The notes under the pieces were generated by a model. The model was not told the origin of the DNA. It was given only the letters and a program-made list of their open reading frames with translations, and made no database searches. Below, in pieces: positions 1-7,761 of a stretch of DNA of 64,000 nucleotides. The stretch comes from Gemmatimonas groenlandica (lineage in GTDB: Bacteria > Gemmatimonadota > Gemmatimonadetes > Gemmatimonadales > Gemmatimonadaceae). The position numbers and the translations under genes are program-made. Positions within the stretch are counted from its first letter, which is position 1; each line of letters begins with the position of its first letter. Location of the stretch: positions 434,001-498,000 of the forward strand of contig NZ_CP053085.1 in the NCBI RefSeq assembly GCF_013004105.1, written 5' to 3'.

Positions 1-527
1 AACGGCTGCTCGATCTCGTGATACATGTGAATCATGATCGCCACGTCCACGCTTGCCGCCGGCAAACGTGGGTCGTGTGTGTCGCCACGAACCACCCGTA
101 CGTTCCGCAGTCCTTCCCGTTGCACGCGGCGTTGCAGCATCGCGAGGTAGTCGGGAATGATGTCCTGCCCGTACACTTGACCCGTGGCGCCCACCAACGG
201 CGACAGCCGCGTCACGTAGTAGCCATCCCCCGCGCCGATGTCGGCAACGCGCTGTCCGCGACCGATCTTGGCCAGTTGCACCACGCGCGCGAACTCGCCG
301 ACATCGTCGCGATCGTCTTCGTCGCTCCAACGCGGCGCGACGATATCCGCCACGGGACGCATCGGGCTCGGAAAGGCACTCGCCGGCGCGCCGGGAGGCG
401 ACGCCGGACCGATCGTATCCTGCGCGGCGCCGGTCGCGCCGCCCACGGCGTTGTCGCTGCGATCGATGGCGGCGCCGCACGCCACGGCGGCGGCAACAAG
501 CAAAAGTGGCCACTTGGCACGGATCAT
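1..527 (-). CDS. Class I SAM-dependent methyltransferase with lipoprotein signal (partial)
   Basis: The frame is open to the window edge, so the C-terminal part is missing. The N-terminus has a lipoprotein-type signal (hydrophobic run ending VAAAVAC, lipobox cysteine near residue 17) and a Pro/Ala-rich linker. A Rossmann methyltransferase domain follows, with the SAM-binding motif VADIGAGDGYY and a downstream VRVVRGDTHDPRLP segment. The ATG overlaps the stop codon of the upstream CorC-like gene (ATGA), so the two are probably translationally coupled. Family membership comes from these motifs; the substrate is unknown. A predicted lipid-anchored, exported methyltransferase is unusual because SAM is cytoplasmic, although similar annotated proteins exist in several Gram-negative groups. 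Confidence 0.75.
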   Translation of the reverse strand, partial: MIRAKWPLLLVAAAVACGAAIDRSDNAVGGATGAAQDTIGPASPPGAPASAFPSPMRPVADIVAPRWSDEDDRDDVGEFARVVQLAKIGRGQRVADIGAGDGYYVTRLSPLVGATGQVYGQDIIPDYLAMLQRRVQREGLRNVRVVRGDTHDPRLPAASVDVAIMIHMYHEIEQP

Positions 528-1879
528 ATGGCGCTCGGTACTTCGGTTCGTAGATGCACGCGGAGGGCAGCCACCCGACGACCGTCCATCGCGACGATTT
601 CGAGTTCACCGCCAGGATAGGTCACCCGATCGCCGACCTTGGGCAGCCGCCCCAGCATCGCGAACGCATAGCCGCCGAGTGTTGACCAATCACCTTCGGG
701 AATCGGAAGCTTGTGATCGGAGCGAACGTCGACGAGTGACATGGAACCGGCGAGTTCGAGCACGCCGTCGAAGAGCAGGGCATCGCGCGACAGCGGATCG
801 TACTCGTCAGCAATGTCACCCACGACTTCCTCGATGAGATCCTCCATTGTCACGATGCCCGCCGTCCCGCCATACTCGTCGAGCACGACGGCAAGGTGCG
901 CGCGGGTGCGTCGCAAATCATCCAGCACGCGTTCGGCCGCGCGCGTGGCCGGAACGAACATCGGTTCACGCAGGTGATCGCGCAGTGAGAACGACTCGGG
1001 ATGCTCATCGAGCCAGAAGTCCTTCGCGAGAAACACGCCGACGATATCATCCTGGGTTTCGCGATATACCGGGTACCGCGAGTACCGCTCGCGGCGCAGG
1101 GTCGCGATCAGCTCGTCGAGCTCCACGTCTTCGGCAATCGCGATCATGTCGGTGCGAGGGCGCATCACGTCCAGCGCCTTTTTGTTGTGGAAGTCGAACA
1201 CGCCGGCCAGCATGGCCGAGTCGGATTCGTCGAGCGTGCCGTGCGCACGGGCCTGCATCACGAGCAATCGCAGCTCTTCCGGGCTGTGCACATGTCCCCC
1301 TTCGGAGACCGGCTGGACGCCGAGCAGCTTGAGCAACCGGTTGGCGGTACCGTTCAGCATGCCGATGAAGGGTGACATGACGCGCGAGAAGAGCATGAGC
1401 GGGCGGACCACCCAGCGGCTCACGCTTTCCGGGCGTGCAAGGGCGATCGACTTCGGGGCCAGCTCGCCGAGCACGATGTGCAGGAAGGTGATGACGAGAA
1501 ACGCGACCGCGATCCCGGCGCCGGTGTGCGCGGCGCCTGTCGCTGGCTCAACGCCCACCAGATGCAGCGCGCGGTCGACCAACACGGCGATGGCCGGCTC
1601 ACCGATCCAGCCGAGGGCGAGGGACGCGAGGGTAATGCCGAGTTGCGTGCCCGAGATGTATCGGTCCAGCTGGCTGAGGGCGCGCTGCACGACCTTCGCG
1701 CTGCTGTCCCCCTCGGCGGCCATCTGGTCGATACGGCTTCGCCGGACCGCCACGAGCGCGAACTCGGCGGCGACAAAGAAGGCATTGAGCAGGACCAGCA
1801 GCAGAACGACGAGCAATCGGCCCGAAGCCACCCCGAAGGTGAGTTCGTCGACGACCGGCGAAGAAGGGTCAGCAAGCAT
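524..1879 (-). CDS. CorC/CNNM-type hemolysin-family membrane protein (DUF21, CBS pair, CorC_HlyC)
   Basis: About 451 residues. Roughly residues 15-200 form a DUF21/CNNM membrane domain with several hydrophobic helices, including the conserved NAFFVAAEFALVAVRRSR segment. Two CBS domains follow at about 215-345 (MRPRTDMIAI, RYPVYRE, then LAVVLDEYGGTAGIVTMEDL), and a C-terminal CorC_HlyC domain (YDPLSRD ... GYAFAMLGRLP). Proteins of this type are linked to Mg2+/Co2+ efflux or homeostasis; the ion specificity here is not visible. The chosen ATG directly precedes the first helix. The frame stays open farther upstream, but that would run over the divergent kinase gene. It ends in an ATGA overlap with the methyltransferase. 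Confidence 0.88.
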   Translation of the reverse strand: MLADPSSPVVDELTFGVASGRLLVVLLLVLLNAFFVAAEFALVAVRRSRIDQMAAEGDSSAKVVQRALSQLDRYISGTQLGITLASLALGWIGEPAIAVLVDRALHLVGVEPATGAAHTGAGIAVAFLVITFLHIVLGELAPKSIALARPESVSRWVVRPLMLFSRVMSPFIGMLNGTANRLLKLLGVQPVSEGGHVHSPEELRLLVMQARAHGTLDESDSAMLAGVFDFHNKKALDVMRPRTDMIAIAEDVELDELIATLRRERYSRYPVYRETQDDIVGVFLAKDFWLDEHPESFSLRDHLREPMFVPATRAAERVLDDLRRTRAHLAVVLDEYGGTAGIVTMEDLIEEVVGDIADEYDPLSRDALLFDGVLELAGSMSLVDVRSDHKLPIPEGDWSTLGGYAFAMLGRLPKVGDRVTYPGGELEIVAMDGRRVAALRVHLRTEVPSAI

Positions 1880-2023
1880 ACTGAAAGGAAACGGACACGC
1901 GGGTGATTCGTCAGGGTAGTGCAATCTGCAAGAGTGCCGGGCATTCCGCTTCTGCGGCATTCTGCAAGACTCACGACTTCTGTGCGCTATACCCCCGCGA
2001 TCCCGCAGGTCCCGATTCAGGAG

Positions 2024-3781
2024 ATGCTCGACCCGCGCCGCGTACTGCGCTGGGTCTGGCTCGGCCGTGTCGTGCTGTCCTGTGCGATTTTGGTGGCAGC
2101 GGTGTTCGTGTGGAGCGAAGCGGCCCCCAGCGACACCCTGATCGCGACGCTCGCCTTCGCCGGAGCGACCCTCGCGACCATCGGTTCTGCGCTCTACGGC
2201 GAATTTGAGCGCCGAGCGCTGAGTTTGCGCTTCTATGGATTGCAGTGCGCGATCGATCTGGCGCTGGTGACCGCGGTCGTCCACATCACCGGTGGCTGGA
2301 GTTCGCAGTTCGCGGCGCTCTACATCTTAGTGATCGCCAGCGCTGCGCTGCTGTTGCCCTTCCGTGGCGGGCTGGCGGTAGCGGGCGGCGCGTGCCTTCT
2401 GTACGCCGCCGATGTGCTCCTGCTGCGGCCGGGAACGCCGTACGTCGGCATCACCGTGCAGATCGCGGTGTTCGTTGTGGTGGCGCTGGGCTCCGGGTAC
2501 GTCTCCTCTCGGTTGAGGCAGGCGGGTGTGGGGCGCGAGGCGCTGGCCGCACAGCTGGTGAAGGTCCAGCTCGAAGCAGCGGATATCCTGCGAACGATTC
2601 GTTCCGGTATCATGACGGTCGACGCCCAGGGCCGATTGCTGTACGCGAATCCTGCGGCGTCCGATCTGCTCGGTCTCGACCTGAGGTCGCTCGTGGGGCG
2701 GCCGGTGTTGAACACTCTTCTCGGTGTGTCGCCGCAGCTGGCCACGCTCCTCGAGCAGTCGTCGCGCGACGGCGTCCGGACCACCCGGGCCGAGGGCGTG
2801 ATTCATCGTGACGGCGAAACCGTGGAAATCGGCGTCACGACCACGATTGCCAATGGCACACGGTCGGACGGCGGTGTGACGGCGACCGCGATCTTTCAGG
2901 ACATCTCCGATAGCAAGCGCATTCAGGCGTTGCACATTCGCGCTGAGCGTCTGCAGGCAGTGGCAGAGCTCAGCGCTTCCCTCGCGCATGAAATCCGGAA
3001 TCCGCTGGCGTCGATCCGCAGCGCAACCGAGCAGCTGGCACGTCGCCGCGCCCGATCGCTGGAGCCCACAGTCGACGATGACGACGAGCGCATTCTGCAC
3101 GACCTCGTGGTGCGCGAAGCCGACCGACTGAGTCGGTTGCTTGCGGACTTCCTCGACTTCGCCCGGGCGCGCGTGACGCGCGTGAGCCGCGTTGACTTGG
3201 GTGCGATCGCGCACGCGGCGTCGACGATCGCGGGATCGCATCCCGATCGGCGCGCAGGCGTACAGGTGCAGGTGAGCGTCGCACCGGAACTGCCGCCGGT
3301 GGAAGGCGACGAGGATCTGCTGCATCGCGCCGTCTTCAATCTCGTTCTCAATGCCGTGCAGGCGGTCGGGCCCGAGGGGCACGTGTTCATCGAGGTCGAT
3401 CGCTATCGCCCGGCTGGGGAGCATGGCGCGGCGTCGGCGATGCTGACCGGCGAGCTGCTGACCGTGAGCGTGACCGATGACGGTCCCGGCGTTCCGCCGG
3501 AGCTGAAGGAGCGACTGTTCGAACCGTTCGTGACGGGCAAGGCCGGCGGGACCGGGCTCGGACTGCCGGTGGTGCATCGCGCCGTCGAGGCACATCGCGG
3601 CGTGGTGCTGGTCGACTCGCTCGCCCGCGGCACGCGCTTCACGATGCTGCTGCCCATCGCCAGTGACAACGACTCGTCGCGTCGCGGTGAAACACCTGTA
3701 CACAACGCTGTCCCCTTCGAGCCGCATCAGGACGATGCGGCTGATGTTCTGCTTCCTCGCCTTACTGGAGTTGCACCGTGA
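2024..3781 (+). CDS. pilS: PilS-type sensor histidine kinase
   Basis: Membrane sensor kinase of about 585 residues. The N-terminal third has roughly six hydrophobic segments. A PAS domain follows (ADILRTIRSGIMTVDAQGRL), then a HisKA helix with the phosphorylatable histidine in SLAHEIRNPLASIRSA and an HATPase domain with an N-box (NLVLNAVQAV), G1 (VTDDGPGVP) and G2 (GGTGLGLPVV). The architecture and the overlap (GTGA) with a pilR-like regulator indicate PilS, which controls pilin transcription. The start is uncertain: in-frame GTG codons at 1919 and 1982 are possible. ATG 2024 was chosen because the first helix follows at once, but its AGGAG sits directly against the ATG. Confidence 0.85.
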   Translation: MLDPRRVLRWVWLGRVVLSCAILVAAVFVWSEAAPSDTLIATLAFAGATLATIGSALYGEFERRALSLRFYGLQCAIDLALVTAVVHITGGWSSQFAALYILVIASAALLLPFRGGLAVAGGACLLYAADVLLLRPGTPYVGITVQIAVFVVVALGSGYVSSRLRQAGVGREALAAQLVKVQLEAADILRTIRSGIMTVDAQGRLLYANPAASDLLGLDLRSLVGRPVLNTLLGVSPQLATLLEQSSRDGVRTTRAEGVIHRDGETVEIGVTTTIANGTRSDGGVTATAIFQDISDSKRIQALHIRAERLQAVAELSASLAHEIRNPLASIRSATEQLARRRARSLEPTVDDDDERILHDLVVREADRLSRLLADFLDFARARVTRVSRVDLGAIAHAASTIAGSHPDRRAGVQVQVSVAPELPPVEGDEDLLHRAVFNLVLNAVQAVGPEGHVFIEVDRYRPAGEHGAASAMLTGELLTVSVTDDGPGVPPELKERLFEPFVTGKAGGTGLGLPVVHRAVEAHRGVVLVDSLARGTRFTMLLPIASDNDSSRRGETPVHNAVPFEPHQDDAADVLLPRLTGVAP

Positions 3782-5160
3782 CCCCTCCCGCGCTCGCCGG
3801 TGACGCACCGCGCGTGCTCATCGTGGACGACGAAACGGGCATCCTCGAGTCGTTGCGCATTCTGCTCAAGAACGAGGGCTTCATTCCCTTTACGGCGCAT
3901 GGTGGCCGTGCTGGCGTGGAGCGCATCCCGGAACTGCGGCCGGACATCGTGCTGACGGACGTTCGAATGCCCGATGTGAGCGGCGTACAGGTGCTGAGCA
4001 CGTCGCGTCAGGTCGATCCCGATGTCCCGGTGATCCTGATGACGGCGCAGGCGACGTTGCAGTCGGCCATGCAGGCCGTGAACGAGGGCGCGTTCTATTA
4101 CATCCAGAAGCCGTTTCGCAACGACGAACTCCTGGCCATCCTGCGTCGTGCCGCCGAACATCGCAATCTGCGCGCGGAGAACACCACGCTGAAGCAGGAG
4201 ATCAAGCGGCGCGAGCGCACGACCAGTGGCCGTCCGATCGGGCGGAGCAAGTCTTGGCTCGACGTGCTGCGGCTTGCTGAAACGGTGGCCCCCACGGATT
4301 CCACCGTGCTCATCACGGGTGAGTCGGGTACCGGCAAGGAAGTGATCGCGCGATACATCCACGAGTTGAGCACGCGAGCGGACAACAGCTTTCTGTCTAT
4401 CAACTGCGGTGCACTCCCGGAATCTCTGCTGGAGAGCGAACTCTTCGGTCATGTGAAGGGCTCGTTTACCGGCGCCGTCAAGGACAAAACCGGCCTCTTC
4501 ACGGCGGCCAATCAGGGCACGTTCTTTCTCGACGAAATCGGCGAGACGACGGCGTCGATTCAGGTGAAGCTGCTGCGCGTGTTGCAGCAGCGTGAAGTCA
4601 TTCCCGTCGGTGCCACCGAAGCGGTGTCGGTCGACACGCGCGTACTCGCGGCCACCAATCGCGATCTCGAAGAAGAGATCAAGCGCGGCAGCTTCCGGCC
4701 CGACTTGTTCTATCGACTCAATGTGATCGCGGTGCACCTGCCCCCGCTGCGTCAGCGTCAGGACGACATTCCGTTGCTCGCGGAGTCGTTCCTGGCCCGC
4801 AGTGCTACGCTGCGCCACGAGAGTGTGAAGATGCTCCGTGACGATACCCTCGACGCGCTGATGGCCTATGCCTGGCCCGGCAACGTCCGTGAGCTCGAGA
4901 ACGCGCTCGAGCGCGCGGTGATCCTGTCCACGGGATCGGTGATCGATCCTGACGCGTTGCCGGAGCGCGTGACGGCCCGTCGGGCCGAGCCGCTGGTGAG
5001 TGAACGCACCCCGGTCTCGCCGACGCTCGAGGCCATCGAGCGCGCCTATATCCAGTGGGTGCTCCAGAACGAAGGTGGGAACAAGAGTCGTGCAGCCGAT
5101 ATGCTCGGCATCGATCCGTCCACATTGTATCGCAAACTTGCCCGCTACGGAGAAGCCTGA
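3778..5160 (+). CDS. pilR: PilR-type sigma-54-dependent response regulator
   Basis: 460 residues of NtrC architecture. The receiver domain has acidic residues D17/D18, phosphoacceptor D61 and K111. The AAA+ domain has Walker A GESGTGKE, the sigma-54 contact loop GSFTGA and Walker B FFLDEIGE. A Fis-type HTH lies at the C-terminus (NKSRAADMLGIDPSTLYRKL). The loop reads GSFTGA rather than the commoner GAFTGA. The GTG start overlaps the pilS stop codon, making a cognate pair. Its likely targets are the sigma-54 promoters found in front of the three pilA genes just downstream. Confidence 0.9.
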   Translation: MTPPALAGDAPRVLIVDDETGILESLRILLKNEGFIPFTAHGGRAGVERIPELRPDIVLTDVRMPDVSGVQVLSTSRQVDPDVPVILMTAQATLQSAMQAVNEGAFYYIQKPFRNDELLAILRRAAEHRNLRAENTTLKQEIKRRERTTSGRPIGRSKSWLDVLRLAETVAPTDSTVLITGESGTGKEVIARYIHELSTRADNSFLSINCGALPESLLESELFGHVKGSFTGAVKDKTGLFTAANQGTFFLDEIGETTASIQVKLLRVLQQREVIPVGATEAVSVDTRVLAATNRDLEEEIKRGSFRPDLFYRLNVIAVHLPPLRQRQDDIPLLAESFLARSATLRHESVKMLRDDTLDALMAYAWPGNVRELENALERAVILSTGSVIDPDALPERVTARRAEPLVSERTPVSPTLEAIERAYIQWVLQNEGGNKSRAADMLGIDPSTLYRKLARYGEA

Positions 5161-5162
5161 TC

Positions 5163-5534
5163 ATGCCCGCACTGATGCGACGTCGCACCGGATTCACGAT
5201 CATCGAATTGTTGATCGTGGTCTTGATCATCGGGATTCTGGCGTCGGTAGCAATCGCAAAATTCGGTGAGTCGAAGCGCCGCGCCTACCTCACCGCGATG
5301 AAGTCGGACCTGCGCGGATTGGCCACAATTGCCGAATCGCGCTACACGTCGGACAACTCGTACGAGAGTGTCGTGGCGCCTCAGGGCTCGGACGGTGTCA
5401 CGCTCACGTTTACAGGAACGGTGTCTGGCTGGTCGGGGACGGCGACGCACGTCGGCGTGCCGGGCGTCCTGTGCACCATCGCGGCGGGTTCGTCGCTGGC
5501 GGCGAACGCGCCCAGTGAGCCAGTCTGTCAATAG
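5163..5534 (+). CDS. Type IV pilin-like protein, divergent from the pilA copies
   Basis: 123-residue prepilin. A short basic leader ends in glycine (RRRTG), followed by FTIIELLIVVLIIGILAS with the conserved Glu at mature position 5. The C-terminal domain resembles the three downstream pilins in layout (KSDLRGL, SGWSGTATH) but differs at many positions and ends in PVCQ. The start lies 2 nt after the pilR stop, so it is probably transcribed with pilS-pilR rather than from a dedicated sigma-54 promoter; none was seen. ATG 5175 is an alternative start giving a 6-residue leader. It could be a minor pilin or a regulator-linked pilin. Confidence 0.85.
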   Translation: MPALMRRRTGFTIIELLIVVLIIGILASVAIAKFGESKRRAYLTAMKSDLRGLATIAESRYTSDNSYESVVAPQGSDGVTLTFTGTVSGWSGTATHVGVPGVLCTIAAGSSLAANAPSEPVCQ

Positions 5535-5656
5535 CCATCGCGGCGCGTCGCTCGACTCACGTGGCATGTTTGTCACGCGACGCGCACGGTCATTACACCG
5601 CGGGAACGCGCGCGAAATACCATGGGTGCGACCGTCGTTGCACGCTGCAAGGAACC

Positions 5657-5664
5657 TTGCGAAA
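5657..5664 (+). promoter_or_regulatory. Candidate upstream activator box for pilA copy 1
   Basis: TTGCGAAA lies about 91 nt upstream of the -24 GG of the sigma-54 promoter. A near-identical box occurs at 89 nt in front of each of the other two pilA copies. NtrC-type activators bind at such distances. That PilR binds it is inference. Confidence 0.35.
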
Positions 5665-5748
5665 GGCGAGACGCGGTACGCCGAGCACGCGGGCGTTGAA
5701 ATGGTGCAAGTGTTTCAATGACAGTGGGTTAGCGTGGTGCCATCAACG

Positions 5749-5764
5749 TGGCAAGGCAGTTGCC
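5749..5764 (+). promoter_or_regulatory. Sigma-54 (-24/-12) promoter of pilA copy 1
   Basis: TGGCAAGGCAGTTGCC has GG at 5750-5751 and GC at 5762-5763, the required 12-nt offset, with good -24 (TGGCA) and -12 (TTGC) elements. It predicts a transcription start near 5775 and a leader of about 60 nt before the ATG at 5836. The 300-nt gap 5535-5835 otherwise holds only the upstream box and no clear terminator. Confidence 0.8.
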
Positions 5765-5835
5765 ATATGCCATGGTGTCGCGTCGGACACCACCACGGGT
5801 GACCAGCGTCGCTTGACCCCCACTGGAGAAGTCAT

Positions 5836-6210
5836 ATGAAGCGCACTCGCAAGGGTTTTACCCTCATCGAACTCCTGATCGTCGTCGTGATCATCGGCAT
5901 TCTCGCCGCGATCGCGATCCCGAAGTTCGCTGACACGAAGCGAAAGGCCTACGTCACGGCCATGAAGTCGGATCTGAAGAACATGGTGTCGTCGGCCGAG
6001 GCGTACTTCTCGGACAACAACACGTACGCTGGCTACGCGGCGCCGACGGGTTCGTCGGGCGTCTCGCTGACGTTCGTGGGTTCGGCGACGGGTTGGGCGG
6101 GCACGGCGACGCATGCGAACGCGGCCGGCGCTACCTGCTCGATCGGTGCTGGCACGGACACGCCGGCCGGCCTCGCCGAAGGCCAGCCGGGCGGCGCGAC
6201 CTGCAAGTAA
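5836..6210 (+). CDS. pilA: Type IV major pilin PilA, tandem copy 1
   Basis: 124-residue prepilin with leader MKRTRKG, cleaved after G7, followed by FTLIELLIVVVIIGILAAIA. Glu12 becomes mature Glu5, and the rest forms the N-terminal alpha-helix. The globular part has a KSDLKNMVSSAEAYFSDN segment and two cysteines (ATCS and the terminal ATCK) that could form the D-region disulfide. It is nearly identical to the pilins at 6531 and 7201. It has its own sigma-54 promoter upstream, an RBS (GGAGAAG) and its own terminator downstream, so it is an independent unit under PilSR/RpoN. The mature protein is short for a type IVa pilin. Confidence 0.93.
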   Translation: MKRTRKGFTLIELLIVVVIIGILAAIAIPKFADTKRKAYVTAMKSDLKNMVSSAEAYFSDNNTYAGYAAPTGSSGVSLTFVGSATGWAGTATHANAAGATCSIGAGTDTPAGLAEGQPGGATCK

Positions 6211-6265
6211 CGTCTCACGATGGCGAAGCACTGCTTCGCTTCGTGTAGGACGACCTGAAGGGGGG

Positions 6266-6294
6266 AAGGGGTCGAGCATCTGCTCGACCCCTTT
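6266..6294 (+). terminator. Rho-independent terminator after pilA copy 1
   Basis: An 11-bp GC-rich stem (GGGGTCGAGCA paired with TGCTCGACCCC) is followed by TTT. A comparable stem follows each of the three pilA genes. Confidence 0.75.
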
Positions 6295-6364
6295 GCCGTT
6301 CCCGTTCGCGTCGTCTCCACCGATCCTCGAGTCTCGGGACGAAACAGGGCATTGTGCGGAAAGA

Positions 6365-6372
6365 TCGCGAAA
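6365..6372 (+). promoter_or_regulatory. Candidate upstream activator box for pilA copy 2
   Basis: TCGCGAAA, continuing as TGAAAG, lies 89 nt from the box GCG to the -24 GG. The same extended sequence (GCGAAATGAAAG) recurs at exactly the same distance before pilA copy 3. Confidence 0.4.
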
Positions 6373-6454
6373 TGAAAGGGTGTCCGCGACGCGTGGTGTT
6401 CGTAGGGTACTCGTAACACCATGGGTATGAGCGACTTGCGGTTGTGCGCGCGGG

Positions 6455-6470
6455 TGGTACGCGCTGTGCC
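6455..6470 (+). promoter_or_regulatory. Sigma-54 promoter of pilA copy 2
   Basis: TGGTACGCGCTGTGCC has GG at 6456-6457 and GC at 6468-6469 with correct spacing. The -24 element TGGTACG fits the consensus; the -12 element is GTGC rather than TTGC, so it may be weaker than the promoters of copies 1 and 3. Confidence 0.7.
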
Positions 6471-6530
6471 TTGATACCAGTCGACGACGCGGGCATCTGG
6501 TTCGCGCGCCTTCTCCCATCGGAGCTCCTC

Positions 6531-6905
6531 ATGAAACGCACGCGCAAGGGTTTTACCCTCATCGAACTCCTGATCGTCGTCGTCATCATCGGCATTCTCG
6601 CCGCGATCGCGATTCCGAAGTTTGCCGATACGAAGCGAAAGGCGTACGTGACGGCCATGAAGTCGGATCTCAAGAACATGGTGTCGGCGGCCGAAGCGTA
6701 CTTCTCGGACAACAACTCGTACGCCGGCTATGTCGCGCCGACCGGATCGTCTGGCGTCTCGCTCACGTTCGTGGGTTCGGCGACGGGTTGGGCGGGCACC
6801 GCGACGCACGCGAACGCGGCCGGCGCAACGTGCTCGATCGGAACGGGTACCGACACACCGGCCGGCTTGGCCGAAGGCCAGCCGGGTGGCGCCACCTGCA
6901 AGTAA
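6531..6905 (+). CDS. pilA: Type IV major pilin PilA, tandem copy 2
   Basis: 124-residue prepilin with the same leader (MKRTRKG), methylation site and helix as copy 1. It differs at a handful of positions (for example SAAEAYFSDNNSYAGYVAP and CSIGTGTD). Two C-terminal cysteines are kept. The ATG was chosen because it starts the conserved leader 9 nt after a GGAG. It has its own sigma-54 promoter and terminator. The near identity implies recent duplication or gene conversion; the copies may be alternative major pilins or provide dosage. Confidence 0.93.
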   Translation: MKRTRKGFTLIELLIVVVIIGILAAIAIPKFADTKRKAYVTAMKSDLKNMVSAAEAYFSDNNSYAGYVAPTGSSGVSLTFVGSATGWAGTATHANAAGATCSIGTGTDTPAGLAEGQPGGATCK

Positions 6906-6939
6906 AGACTGTGCAGGCGTAGCGCGGCTGGGTTTGTCG

Positions 6940-6969
6940 AAGGGGTCGGGCTCTTGCCCGGCCCCTTTG
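6940..6969 (+). terminator. Rho-independent terminator after pilA copy 2
   Basis: A stem of AGGGGTCGGGC with GCCCGGCCCCT around a TCTT loop is followed by TTGT. Confidence 0.75.
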
Positions 6970-7032
6970 TCGTTGGTGGTCACGCGAACGCGCGGCGCGC
7001 ACGTGTCGATGCCGTTGCACAATGCGTGAAAT

Positions 7033-7040
7033 TTGCGAAA
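7033..7040 (+). promoter_or_regulatory. Candidate upstream activator box for pilA copy 3
   Basis: TTGCGAAA, followed by TGAAAG, lies 89 nt upstream of the -24 GG. It matches the box before copy 2 in sequence and distance. Confidence 0.4.
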
Positions 7041-7122
7041 TGAAAGCAATCGCGCGTCGGCCCCTTCGCGCGTCAAGAATGGAAAGCGTTCAGCACCAAT
7101 AGCTTGCGAGATCGGAGCGCGG

Positions 7123-7138
7123 TGGTACGCACGTTGCC
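7123..7138 (+). promoter_or_regulatory. Sigma-54 promoter of pilA copy 3
   Basis: TGGTACGCACGTTGCC has GG at 7124-7125 and GC at 7136-7137. Both elements match the sigma-54 consensus very well; it is the best of the three. The predicted leader before ATG 7201 is about 50 nt. Confidence 0.85.
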
Positions 7139-7200
7139 ATTCATCGAGTCAACGAAACGGGCATCGAGGCCCGGTCGCACCCCCCGAACGGAGACGGATC

Positions 7201-7575
7201 ATGCAGCGCACGCGCAAGGGCTTTACCCTCATCGAACTTCTCATCGTCGTCGTGATCATCGGCATTCTCGCCGCGATCGCGATCCCGAAGTTTGCCGACA
7301 CGAAGCGCAAGGCGTACGTGACGGCCATGAAGTCGGATCTGAAGAACATGGTGTCGTCGGCCGAAGCGTACTTCTCGGACAACAACACCTACGCCGGCTA
7401 CGCGGCGCCGACGGGTTCGTCGGGCGTTACGCTGACCTTTGTTGGCGCGGCGACGGGTTGGAGTGGCACGGCGACGCACGCGAACGCCGCGGGCGCGACC
7501 TGCTCGATCGGAACGGGCACGAGCACGCCGGCCGGCCTCGCCGAAGGCCAGCCGGGCGGCGCGACCTGCAAGTAA
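7201..7575 (+). CDS. pilA: Type IV major pilin PilA, tandem copy 3
   Basis: 124-residue prepilin with leader MQRTRKG. The N-terminal helix is identical to copies 1 and 2 and the globular part nearly so (SGVTLTFVGAATGWSGTATH, GTGTSTPAGLAEG, terminal ATCK). The start is preceded by GGAGACGG. It lies behind the strongest sigma-54 promoter and is followed by its own terminator. Like the other copies it lacks any additional domain. Confidence 0.93.
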   Translation: MQRTRKGFTLIELLIVVVIIGILAAIAIPKFADTKRKAYVTAMKSDLKNMVSSAEAYFSDNNTYAGYAAPTGSSGVTLTFVGAATGWSGTATHANAAGATCSIGTGTSTPAGLAEGQPGGATCK

Positions 7576-7657
7576 GTCGGGCATGACGGCTGCGGCGGTG
7601 CGCGTGGTCGCGCTGCCGATGTCGCATCGAGGTTCCGCGGCTCACCGCGGGCATCGC

Positions 7658-7692
7658 AAGAGGGGCCGAGCAGACGCTCGGCCCCTCTTGGC
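7658..7692 (+). terminator. Rho-independent terminator after pilA copy 3
   Basis: A 14-bp stem (AAGAGGGGCCGAGC with GCTCGGCCCCTCTT) closes an AGAC loop; T residues continue in TTGGCTTT. Confidence 0.8.
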
Positions 7693-7761
7693 TTTGACGC
7701 AATTTCACCCTGACGGCGTTGCCCAGTTGCCACGAGCGCTCGCGGCACGCATCCTCCGCAG

